From contig OX419338.1 of the NCBI GenBank assembly GCA_948470475.1, positions 5,097,766-5,161,765 of the forward strand: a stretch of 64,000 bases of DNA, given 5' to 3'. The notes under the pieces were generated by a model, which saw only the letters and a list, made by a program, of their open reading frames with translations, was not told the DNA's origin and did not search any database. This DNA is from Galaxea fascicularis (taxonomy: Eukaryota > Cnidaria > Anthozoa > Scleractinia > Euphylliidae). Shown piece after piece: positions 35,011-46,533 of this stretch; the first letter of the stretch is position 1; every line of letters starts with the position of its first letter. The position numbers were made by a program, and so were the translations under genes.

Positions 35011-38000
35011 GTGTTTGAGAGGTCAGGTCATGGGACTAAGTTGTATTTTTTCATAGGAAGTCATGGAGACAGAAGACAGGTTGGCCGTATGTTTGGATGC
35101 GGTTGTTCTATTTGTTGTGGTATTTTTTCTTGGTTTTTATTTTGAATGTCTTTCGTTTTATTTGTAGTAGTTGTATTATCATATGTTGTTTTTGTGTTGA
35201 CATTTTGTACTTGCAAATATGCGGTGAGTGTGTTGAAAAGTCTTTTTTCAATGATTTTAAGATAAGCTGCACGATATATATTGGCTTCTTGAGCAGTTAA
35301 TATTTTTACATTTTCTGTGTTACAATACGGTGATACTGTAAAATATTTGAATCTGTTTCTTGGTATGAACAGCAACTGTACCTTGTAATTGAATTTGGCC
35401 GAAACAAAGGAAGCATCGCAGTTTTAACTATCTTTTTTCGCAGTGATATTAGTTTTTTGTAGGCAATTGAGCGTGTTTTACAACACATTAATCGGTTGTC
35501 TTTCAGACAACGTACGTTTGTGTTTATTACCTCAATTTTGTGAAATCAATTTTTTTACAACGTGATGAAATTGTACCTAACTAATATTTTCTAGTTCTTA
35601 GTATGAAAACCAAACCTTGACTGAATAGAATTTGGTCATACAATAGTCATTTTTCGGCATCGTTTTATATTATATCAGTCATTTTAAAGGCTATCGAGTG
35701 TTTCACAATCCCAAGACTCTTGTTCTAAAGTGTCTTTCTTGAAAACAATTTAGCTTAGCTTTTGTTTAGTAAAACGGAAGAAAATGAAGCCAAAAATTGC
35801 TGTCTTAACTTAGTTCATTTGAATCTATCTTTTCCTGTCGAGACGAATTTTTTCGTTCGTCTTAGAAATAATTTATTCAGTCCGCTAGTATTTGTGCAGC
35901 TTGAGAAGTGTAACGCACTGCGCATTATAAAAATTGGCGAAAGAAGTTATCTAAAATGTGCTTTCCCGACGAGCACTAACGATGTTATTTGAAAGCTACT
36001 ACGGATTCAAATTGAAAATGTCCACTTACCGTATTTGATCTTCAAGAAACTCCATCATAAACATCGCTCGGCAGCACTACAAATTAAAAGTTATCTGTTG
36101 CAGTACTATTCATTCCTAGTCTCTCTCTGCGGTCTCTTTCCCCCCTCCTCTATCCAGACAAGCAAAGCTAAGAATAAGGTAACGGTAACCTTCATTGAAT
36201 TGTTCTCTTCAGGCTGAGACAAAACTGATTATCGCAAAAATTACTCGCTATAGCAGAAGTTGAAAGTAAATCGCCTGAAACTCTATTTTGTATGTATTAT
36301 TGCTGTCTTCAATGCATTTTACACAACTATGACTTACAAGGACGGTAAGAAATAAATCTTTGCAATTTTAACACAGCGAAAGAAGAAACTAATCGCAAAA
36401 TAAAGACTTTTGCCAAAAAATTTCTTTTTGTTTTAACCGAGTCTGTAGATTGCAAAAGCAGAACTCGATAGTAACGCACAACTGAGGAAAACCAAACAAA
36501 TGACACTATATTAATTGGTAAACTATTTGCACCGAAAAAAACTTTTGATGCGAAATTCTAAGTTCGGTTGCTATCCGTGAAAGGAAATAACTTTCAGCAT
36601 AAGTGACAATAAATCCTAATTTCAAATTTCAAATTAAAAGAAAATAAAACGCGCCTTCTACAAACGATGCAGTAGAGTGCCTCTATTTCAATTTCGATTC
36701 TTTTCCGATTTTGGCATTTTTCGACTTGGGAGGTATGGATTTGGAAGCAAAGTAATTACACTTACAGTGTTACCCTAAGAACATTCCAAGTTGTTTTTTA
36801 ATTTAGCTGAGTCTAGCGGATTGTGAAAACAGAACTCGATAGGAAGGCAAGCCAACCAGATTAAAATGTGAAAATAAAATGGATTCGAAGAATTGTTCTT
36901 AATTTCATTTTAAAATTTTTGGTTTCGTTGCTGTTCATGCAAAAGAAATAGATTCAAAATTTTTCTACTTAAGATAATATAGAGTGCCTCTATACCAATT
37001 TCTTGTCTGATTTCCGCCATTTTTGGGCTTTGGGTATGAATTTGGTGGCACAAATAAATATACTGTACTTCCAGCGTACTTGGCCATATATCAAGTGTTT
37101 CTTAATTCATCAGGGCGGCTGCAGACTCTTAATGGTAACAGCTCTTCAATCAAAGCAGAAATCGGGCTTAAATGCTTGTAGCCAGCCATTAATATGTCTA
37201 AATTGTATGCACTTTCTTCAACATCTTGGCTTTGCGTAAAATGCATTGTCTTTTGTCAGCCAGGAAACAGCTTGAGTACAACACAGCAATTCCCATTGTA
37301 TCTTGACAAGGTGGCACTGGCGTCCTCGGCTTAATCACTCTTTCCCAGTCAACCTGAAAACAGAACGTTAGCCTTTCAGTTAAGAACAGTTTATGCTATA
37401 CCTGTTATATAGATTATAAGCTCTAGAAGGTCAATCAATCGGTCAAATCAATCACAAATAAACAAATTGAAGGGAGTCTTTAGTTCTAACACCTGTAATA
37501 CGTCCAATTGTGCTTAAAGAAATAAGAATTTTGTAATTATGAGGTCCTGTCTTATTGGAAAAACAAAAGAGTTCTTCAATTAATAACAAATCAAACTGTA
37601 GATGGTCGTTTCATTTTCCTTTTTCCAGAATCTCAATAGTTGATTCTAGTTTAGTTAGAACTGATAATTCTCTTTTTAATTCTTTTAGATTTATGACAAT
37701 ATGCAGAAACGCATTTTTTAAAGCGAGTAACAACGAAAGCTCGTTTCCTTAGAACTGATTACAATTCCATGTGACCACGCTATCGATTTTCTCGCGTTTA
37801 CTGTTTGTATATCAAAGCGAGCACCAATTTGCTTTGGCCGGTAAAGTGAGAATTTTTAGACAGGTTTTTGTAGATACTTATATTATTCTTTCAGAGAATG
37901 TACTAATTGCGATTTTGTAACAATTAAAAGTGATGTGCACGCTTTATCAAAACAGTGTTTGATAAACAGAACAACAACAACAGCAACGTGACAACACAAC

Positions 38001-40820
38001 GCAAACATCCCCACAAGAATACATGGGCAGGCGCTCAAGTTCCAGCCACAGCCTTGAAACGGTAATTAAAGGTAAGCTTTAGTGTCAAAGTTAGTTTTGC
38101 CTGTTAATTTAAGTGCAAATTATCATTCTTGTTATATCAATGGACATGTTTGGTATTTTTCATTTTCCTTTTTAGTAAAACATTGCTAAACAGCCAAGAG
38201 ATGTTGCCGACTATATTTGTTTAGAGACAATGTACTAACGTCATGTGAAGAGGTAAAATTTCGTTTTCGCAAAGTTCGGTCCCTAAACGTGGACTTTTTA
38301 AATCTCTTCGAAAGTTTCAGAAAACCAGCTCAAACAAAAGCGACACTATCGAATTTAAGCAATACAAAAATTAAGTTATCAGTGTCGGAAATTGAAAGAA
38401 CGCATCTTGTAGTTCTGCAGTTTACTCTTGGTTGGTTTGTCAACAAATTAGCAAGCTTAAGCGGCTTAAATTAAAGTTTCAAATGGCTGCCGGAACGTCA
38501 GAGTGCAAGATTAACTCAGAATTGAAACGTTTTGCGAAAACAACTAAACGATTTCATTTTGTTTTGATTCGTCTCGAGGTATTTTGGTCTAAGACGAATT
38601 TTTTCAAATTCTGTATTATAAAGCAGCATGATTTATTCCATGAATATTTGTGAGGGTACCAGTATATGTAAATGTTTTACAAACATTTTAAAAACTTTCT
38701 TGCATCGGACCGGCTACGTTACTGACCAAATTTCAAAGTGTTGTTCTTGCAAAGAAAAGCAACGCTTTTGCAAGAATTGTTCTGACATCCAGGTGAAAAG
38801 GAAATCGTACCTTGCCAAAGTTAGATGTTTTACCAAACGTTATCCTTGCTTGCTTTATCTGCCACTTGGTCCATCATCTTGGTTCTGTGACTAAAACAAA
38901 TAAACCAGCATTAGCATGGGTGGGGTGCATCAGAGTGGAAAAACTAATGAAGTCCAAACTCAAATTCTGTTTAGATTATTTAAGGTCAAAGTAAATGATC
39001 AAAATGAGACTCGTCTCGTTCTGTTTGCTTTTACGAAAAAAATTAAGTAATTTTCTAGAATTTTCGTATAATCATTTGCATGCCAAGTAGCACATAAGGC
39101 CTCCTAAGAAGTTTCCAAGGATGTTTCTGTGACCCAGCAAAGACTCTTAGGGACAGGTGGTCAGCCCATCACCCGGCCTCCACCCAACCGTGATGTGTGG
39201 GAGTGCAACCACAGCACCGGGTACTACGTCCCCTTCTCTTCGATCAGGTTGTGGGTTCTTCTATGTCCTCCATCAGTTTTACGCATGGAGATGAGGGCGA
39301 CAAGGCCAGCTGCTTAAACGTCACTGCCCAATAACGCGATCATCTAAACTGAGGCAGATGTTGAGCACAGCTAGCATGCCCTTACCCAAGACCGTGGTTA
39401 GTGGTCCGGACAAGAGTTAGACCCGTGACCTTATAAATTGGTGTCAAGAAAAAACGCGTGAATTAAATCTAGATCGATAATGGGACACCTAACACGTGAT
39501 AAATAAATCCTATAATCCTATGGTGCCATGTTAAAATAAACCTTTGAAATTGATGAAAGGAACAATCAATAGAAAGAATTCGTGTACATTCAAAGAATGT
39601 TCAGTCGTCTTAAATAAATGTACTTGTTCCTTTGGTTTGAGAATCACTATTTCCAGGTGTGTTTTTCATTTCGGCCTGCAACTTAGCAGTTAAGTGTCGT
39701 CCATTCAGTTTCCGTCGCAATCGAATTAGGCGTTGCATTTTCTTGACGATGAATTGGTCCTTTTACCGAAATTTCCATTATAGCGTTATGAAAATGTTCT
39801 AACGTTAAGAGAGGAATATAGGAACATTCCAGGTAAACATGAACCTAAATTCCACAATTACTAATGCATGAACAATTTATTCAGAAATTTCTCAGTTCTG
39901 GGAATAAAATTAACTTTAGCGCAAATACAAATCCGAAAGCTTGTCATCATAGTAATTTACTGTTCTCTACCGATAAACGTTTTATAAAAAATAGATGTTT
40001 TTCGAAAGATTTTCGTTCATCTTGTCCCGATAATACAATAAGCTGACAAGAAAGCAAGGTATTACTTTAATCTTGAAAGTTAGACCTTAGTTTTGCCCTA
40101 GCTAGTAGCTAGTAACCATTTCCGAAAACTTTTTTTTCTTTGTATATTTTGAGGACTTGTTGCGAAAGTGAAACTCTGCAGCAGCTTACTAAACAAAGAA
40201 ATGTGAACTAAGCGGATATGCGCTTTGTCGACTTCCAGAAAACGAGACAACTCCGGCCGCAAAAAAGTTAGAGTAGTTAGACTACAAGTGATTCATTGGA
40301 ATGGAAAATCGGAACTTGATTTTCATGTTACGAAGAATAACGGAAAATAGTGATAGAGCGAGAGGTGAAGTGTCCGATCCGGGAAATAGAACGATATACC
40401 TTTTGGTCAAGAGTTTACGATTGTTATCGACTGCCATCGCCGAATTCCATCGGAAAAGTTCGGTCATTTGTACACTGGCAAGATTTGTCCGTAGACAGTG
40501 ATCCCGTTTCTCCGTAAAAGCAGCGTTTTGCAATTAATTTATCTACTGCAAAACATACGGAGGTTACACCATTGCTTATAAGCCATATATGGATCAGCAA
40601 TATTCTCATTGTTATCTACTTTGTTGTTAGATAGCAATTCAAATATTTTTATTCAAGGTTTGTTATCTGTTTTCTACTTTTGGTAACAATAATGATTCAG
40701 TTCAACTTCAATTTGTTTTGGATCATCCAATCGATTTTCTATTTCTATGAAAAAAAATCAAAACGATTCTAACGTTAAGAATAATTCTTTTTAAGCGCCC
40801 TCCCTCCCCCCACAGTAAGA
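35011..40820. other. Gene-poor AT-rich stretch
   Basis: No convincing exon or family motif in any frame. About 36430-36750 and 36795-37060 are diverged copies of one another (shared GCAGAACTCGATAG / ACAGAACTCGATAG and TAGAGTGCCTCTAT). A GC-richer segment at 39115-39430 (GGTCAGCCCATCACCCGG) resembles part of 53070-53110 and is probably a dispersed repeat. Confidence 0.45.
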
Positions 40821-40825
40821 GATAG

Positions 40826-41524
40826 TTTCGCGATGCTGTTAAGCTACGTTATGATTGGCCGATCGATGACATTCCATCAGTATGTGCGTGTGGAGAAAAC
40901 TTCACAGTAGATCACGCAATGATTTGCAAACGAGGAGGTTTCGTAATCCAACGTCATAATGAGTTGAGAGACCTCGAGGCCGATCTCTTGAGTATGGTGT
41001 GTGGTGACGTCGAGGTCGAGCCAGTTCTCCAAGACATCACTGAAGAACAGTTCAGTAGAGGGTCCAATAGAGCACAAGACGCAAGATTGGACATTCGGGC
41101 GCGTGGCCTCTGGGATCCCCAGAGCTCGGCATCCTTTGATGCGAGGATTTGCCACCCTAATGCCGAGTTTTACAGGGACCAGGAGCCGCAGCAGATCTAT
41201 CACATCCATGAAAACGACAAGAAGCGGTTGTATTCGAGGAGAGTGTTGGATGTTGAGCATGGCTCGTTGATCACGCCGCTTGTATTTACAACTACTGGAG
41301 GGATGGGGAAGGAATCTATAAAGTATCATAGTCGACTGGCTGAGCTGATAGCCGCCAAGAAAGGAGAACAATACTCGCAAACAATTTCCTGGATTCGAGC
41401 AAGGACATGCTTTGCACTCCTTCGGTCGGCCCTGGTTTGCCTTCGAGTATCGCGGGTGAAGCGCCGTACTGCGTTTGACTACAACAATTGTGAAATTGAA
41501 ATCAGCTGCCGAAGGAGCCATTGA
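40826..41524 (+). pseudogene. Retrotransposon C-terminal zinc-knuckle / endonuclease-like fragment
   Basis: The open frame begins after an in-frame TAG and reads [13 protein letters not shown], then CACG...[10 protein letters not shown] (a Cys/His knuckle), then [33 protein letters not shown] and TTGGMGKES, and ends at 41524. This order of motifs is the conserved C-terminal tail of a family of reverse-transcriptase ORFs abundant in cnidarians and other invertebrates. The D-x-R and F-D-x-R segments could be a restriction-like endonuclease core, as in early-branching LINEs. The RT is missing, so the copy is 5' truncated, though this 230-codon remnant is intact. The exact clade is uncertain. Confidence 0.65.
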
Positions 41525-41844
41525 CGTTTTTTAGCGTTTGTTTTGTTTTCTTTTTTTTAGCAGCCTCGTATAGGGTTTTAGTTTTGCTATTCGCCTTTCG
41601 CTTTTCTAGTTTTGTGTCTCGAGAATAAAATCTAAATAATCGAACTCCAAGAAACAAAGGGACTTGCAATTTTGCATATATCAGTAACAACGTTTTTTTG
41701 TAAAAGTATAATGCATGAACACTTTTTAACATGAAGTGCAGAATTTGAAAGCGTTTATTGAATTTTTATCTGAAACTTTTCTGTATTTGTTTTCGAAGAA
41801 TTGTAAATAAAGTTTGCTATTATTCTTTGTAAGCATTATTTAAC

Positions 41845-42190
41845 CGCCGCCCGGTTGGCTTAGTTGGTAGAGCACCAGACTGCTGGGCGAGAGAGGGTGG
41901 GTCCAAACCCCAGGCTGGACCCCAAACCAGGCTTAGGTAGGATCATGCTGGCTGTTTGCTTAACATCTGCTCTTCAGTTCGGATGATCACGTCACTAGGC
42001 AGGTAAGCCGTTAGCGTTGTCTCCTTTACCCCCACACGTGAAACTGGAAGGAGACGTGAAAGAGCTCACACACCAAACGAAACTGGAGTAGGGCACGTAG
42101 TCCCATGTTGTGGTCTGTCCCGACGTACATCAGGGCTGGGATAGAGGCGATGAGCTGGACGGCACCCGTCCCCAAGGGCCTCTTTTGGGT
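41845..42190 (+). mobile_element. tRNA-derived SINE
   Basis: Head with A box TGGCTTAGTTGG and a worn B box GGTCCAAACCC. The body contains AAACTGGAGTAGGGCACGTAG, similar in layout to the SINE at 30195. The 3' end was placed approximately. Confidence 0.7.
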
Positions 42191-44385
42191 CACAGAAACT
42201 AGTCCAAGGCGAAATTCAAAACATTTTGTGTATTTGCAAATTTGGCGGAAAAAAGAAAAAACCAAACAGCTTGAAGCACTGCGGGGAGATGCTTGTCTCC
42301 ATCCTCCAACCGATATAAATTTCAGAAAAACTTCCTAATTCAAATAAACGGAAATTAAACAACTATCTGCTGAATATCATTCATTGAATTGGTTACGAAA
42401 GGTTCACCCTTGTTTTTCAATTAAATTTGAAACCAAAACTTATGTTCTTGTAACCACGTAAGATTTTCGTGAACGCGCAACTTTAGTTCAACTTTAGTTC
42501 TTTCCTGTGACTCAAAATTATATGCCTCCATTTTGTGGTAATTCTAATCACATTACTCCTAACTGAATTGAATAACACGTGTTGGACTTATCTGAATAAG
42601 TTGCGCTTGAGTGTCAGAGTGATGGAACATTCTTGGCTTGCGTTCCCCAATCGTAGGTTTCTCATCGCCGTTCATATTTTGACCTAAAAGAAAGAAACCG
42701 ATTCATTACACAATAAGACTGCAGTGCCCAACATAAACTCAGACCAAACCATATAAACGGGCCCTAGGGCATCTTAACCAATCCTGTTACAATGGAATTT
42801 CGAATGATAGTAGTAAATTTGACGCCGTGTGTTTGTGTAGCAGAATAACAGCACAACGTTGCGGGAATACAGTGCATGTTTCATGCCAAGGGGAGACAGT
42901 GGAACAGACAAAAAATTCTGGTCAGTTACCTCAATTCTGGAATCTATGGTTTGTAACAAATGTGTCTTCAGGTTCCGCTCATCGTGTAAGTTCTTTCACG
43001 GTCATCTAACAAGAAAGAGAGAAATAAATTTACTAACATATACTGTGATGTGGATGCGAAATGTTCGTCAGTTTAGCGAAAGGAAAATCTTACGTCGTTG
43101 ACATTATTTAATTTAGATCTCGGAACTGAACAAAACCAGGTAGAGATCACCTGCATACTAACAAGATTTAGTGACGATTCAGCCGTAGAAATAAGTGCCA
43201 CGTTCAAAAACGAAACTAAAGTCAGTTCCTAACGAGTTCACTCGATGTTGCTTGCAATACCTTGAAAACGAAATATTTTGGACACGAAATACTCATAGTA
43301 AAACCAAATACAACTTATTTCTTGGAGAACTAACCTGCAGACGCCTCCGATCTTTGACGCAGTGCACATCAAGAAGACCTCAAAATGAACTTCAACAGCA
43401 CACGGCGAACACCGCCAGAAGTAATGGGTGCGCCTTTTGACCCACCCCTTTTTATACTGTATTAGAAATTCATAACGTAAAAGTGTAAGATATTTGGATC
43501 GACCAGGAAACACTGAGCAATTAACACGTTACCGCAACTCCCTTGTTGGAATTTGTCTCGTGTTGCTTCTGGTATTTTTTGTCAGTTGGGAATTCATATT
43601 TTGCATGGCAGTGACAAAACCAACACAGGCTACAGAATTACATCCTTTCAGTGAGTAATGAAAAGTCATTTCTTTATGTATAAATCAATGTAAATAGCGA
43701 ATGCGTCTTCAGCTTAAAATTAATAATTGATCCTTTCGTTTACGTCACATTTTTGTTCCAACTACGGGACAGGCGATTAATCAGTGAAGAATGGAATTAA
43801 GGGAGAAATTTAAAGTTTGGATTCCAGCAAGTTCAGGCACCTTGAATTTGACTTGAGGTGTGTATGGTGATCCACAAAGAAACAAATGAAAATTAGTTTT
43901 AACTTTAGCGCCGGTTTCTTCGTCTTTAGAAGGTCATGAAATCTTTCCTCATTTTCTTACTCCGGTACCATGACGCTGTCTTTCTTCTTCTTCTCTCAGT
44001 ATATGTGGGTAAATAGTCTTCAAGTCTGTCAAGCAATTTATCTTGAAAAAAGGACGAAGGAAACAAAGAACTGAAGAAGGGAAAAAAAGAAAGGAAAAAA
44101 TCTGACACATATAAGGCACGATTCAACAATGCCTTGGCCTTCGGTGTTTGAAAATGCTTTGATACTTCTCACGATCATAAGATACGATTTGTTGTTTTAA
44201 TTTATTGAAAACCGAATGTAAACGACTATTTTTGGAGTCTTCTTTCAGTGAGAGCAGTCTGTCTTGGAAGGTTCATGTCTTTGATAGGGTCTGAAAAGTC
44301 TGAATTCTGTCTTAAACGGGCCGGATAGGGAAATCAGAGATTTGTGTCTTAAACAAGTTCGAATCAGTAACAAGAATGAATACCA
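42191..44385. other. No gene seen
   Basis: Short, overlapping frames without motifs or matched splice phases. No transposon ends were recognised. Confidence 0.4.
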
Positions 44386-44667
44386 TACAAATTAATACCT
44401 TTAGGTAAGCTGAAAGCCACTCAATGAGCACTATGGCCACGTGGTAGCGGGCATTACCTCTTAAATCAACCAAGTAAAGTTTGAGCCGGAGCATTAACAA
44501 GGAAAATGTGAAGTTTGTGGGATGCCATGCTGATGAGGCCTAATAAGGCCGAAGGAGCTGTCCACGGCCGCTAATTAATGCTCGTGCTCAATCTTTATTT
44601 GGTAGCGGTGGCCATAGTGCCCAATGACTGGTGTGGCTTCCAGCTTACCTAAACACATTAATTTGTA
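44386..44667. mobile_element. Fold-back TIR element, about 282 bp
   Basis: TACAAATTAAT...TAGGTAAGCTG at the left pairs with CAGCTTACCTA...ATTAATTTGTA at the right. The inner parts also pair (AGCACTATGGCCAC with GTGGCCATAGTGC). No target duplication seen. No coding capacity. Confidence 0.7.
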
Positions 44668-44984
44668 CAAGTTCGTATTGTTGGGCAAGAGAGAGAGACT
44701 GAATGACATCATTGTATCCTGAAATTATGCGAGTCTCGGAGGAACTGTAAGTACTTATTAACGGGTTTTCTCCAACAGGCAACAATTAAATCGTTTTCAA
44801 TACAGAAAGTATCCTCAAAAAGTCACTCTACTGGGGTTTTACTAATAGCGGGCCTGCAGCCCAGCGACCACGGCCCTCGGCACACGGCTCACACCATGGC
44901 CCGCACGCTGCAGCCCGCGACCCAGGGTTAGGGATGCTCTCAAAGCAACAGAGTTGATAATTTAAACTGACCAACGTACCGGGA

Positions 44985-45390
44985 TTCTAAAAGCTGACGT
45001 TTGAAACGTTAGCCCTTCGTCAGAGCGAATCAAAGGGAATTGTTTAAATGAAAAGCCTTGAATGCGTTAGAAATAGTTTCAGCGTGAGAGAGTAAGATTG
45101 CATTCGTTTGCACGAGTCTCAATGCGTGAGACTTGAGAGCTCTGTTGTCAACTTTGTCAAGAGAGGATGAGGTACCTCATCCTCTCTTGACTTGGTTTAT
45201 TATCCGCCCGGTTTTGTCTGATCATAGACTTCACTGAGACTTTATCAGGGATTTAACATGATTGATAAAAGACGTAGTTTGAACTATGAGTGTAGAACTA
45301 GTTGTTTTATCTATTTTGTTAATTCCCTGATGACGTCTGTGTTATCAGACAAAACCAGTCGGATAATAAAGTATTAACAAAGTTGACAAG
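44985..45390. repeat. Complex of nested inverted repeats
   Basis: It starts with AAAGCTGACGTTTGAAACGT and TTAGCCCTTCGTCAGAGCGA, a motif I recall as widespread near retroelement ends in cnidarians. A perfect 36-bp palindrome follows at 45156-45191 (GTCAAGAGAGGATGAGGT plus its complement). Arms then pair across 45198-45372 (TTATTATCCG...GGTTTTGTCTGAT with ATCAGACAAAACC...CGGATAATAAA), and an outer pair (GTCAACTTTGT / ACAAAGTTGAC) encloses them. Possibly a Penelope-like or fold-back remnant; class uncertain. Confidence 0.6.
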
Positions 45391-46081
45391 ATCCGTTGCT
45401 GTGTGCTACCCACTAGTTTTTAGAAAAAAAATGAAAAGATGCAAACGAAAATGTTTAAGAATTGAAAAAAATGTCTACGTTCCACGATTCTTACTTCAAA
45501 ACAAACAAAATCCGTAATCCATGCTGAAATATTGAAGAAATCCGGCGAACCAAGTGTTCACCCCCGTCCTTTGACGTCATGGTAACACGTCTAAAGTGCA
45601 AGCAGAAACTATCAGTAGCTTTCGAAAGGCTGTCACAATTTTTTTGCTTGACTATCTATACACGGCATTCTTGTAAAGCAGGTTTATTAATTTCTTGGGG
45701 ACGGGGATAATTTACTTCTTTCCTCACTTACTCACGCTTCGCGCCTTCGCCCTCAACGTCTTGCGCTTCGCGTTCGGCTAAGTAAACGCCGGGTATGCAG
45801 GCTAAGAAGGCGCATACTGTTTGGAACAACTCCAGCCAACAGAGGCTGCATGTGCTTGTAAGGATCCCATCCGATGCAGTAATACGTGTCTCGTGAGGAT
45901 CCGTGTGGAGTACATGAACTTAGTTATTTTACAGGGACCGCGCAGCAAGTTTTCGAGTGGGGGGGGCTAAAGAAGAATGCGTGAAGGAAATTTTTTTAGG
46001 GGCGGGGGGAGGGGGCATGCTTGTGGATTTCTATCCAATTTCTCTAAAGTGACGGAGAATGTTATTATAACGATAATATAT

Positions 46082-46250
46082 TTACAATAGGCCATTTCCG
46101 AGTTCATGTCTGCCTCCTCTTCAAAGTTTTTGTTATGAAAATTAGTTTTCATTCATATGTAAAGTAGAACTAATTAACATCACAAAAACTTCGCACTCAG
46201 ACTCGCTTTGAAGAGGAGGCAGACATGAACTCGGAAATGGCCTATTGTAA
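46082..46250. mobile_element. 169-bp MITE with 45-bp perfect TIRs
   Basis: 46082-46126 and 46206-46250 are exact reverse complements, beginning TTACAATAGGCCATTTCCG. Perfect arms suggest a young insertion. It is about 280 bp upstream of the ASCC3 start codon. Confidence 0.85.
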
Positions 46251-46280
46251 CGACTAGTGCTTCATTCTGTCTATTTATCT

Positions 46281-46416
46281 GGCCCTGGTTGTTCAAACGT
46301 TGAATAGCGCTATCCACCGGATAAATCACTATCCAGCGGATAAGTAATGGGAAAGCTAATTCCACTATCCGCTGGATAGATATTTATCCAGTGGATAGTG
46401 CTATCGAACCGGGGCC
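46281..46416. mobile_element. 136-bp MITE in the ASCC3 proximal promoter
   Basis: Ends GGCCCTGGTTGTTCAAACG / TCGAACCGGGGCC are imperfect inverted repeats. The interior is built of alternating ATCCAGCGGATA-type boxes that also pair with one another. It ends about 118 bp before the ASCC3 ATG. I recognise the type as a common coral repeat. Confidence 0.7.
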
Positions 46417-46533
46417 TGCGCGTTTATAAACTATATCTGGGTGACTTTATGTGTGTTACCATGAAGTATATCCCAGGTGGACGGACAGAAAATTCAGCTG
46501 ATGTTTCGCTTGACTTTTGTGTTGTGACACAAA

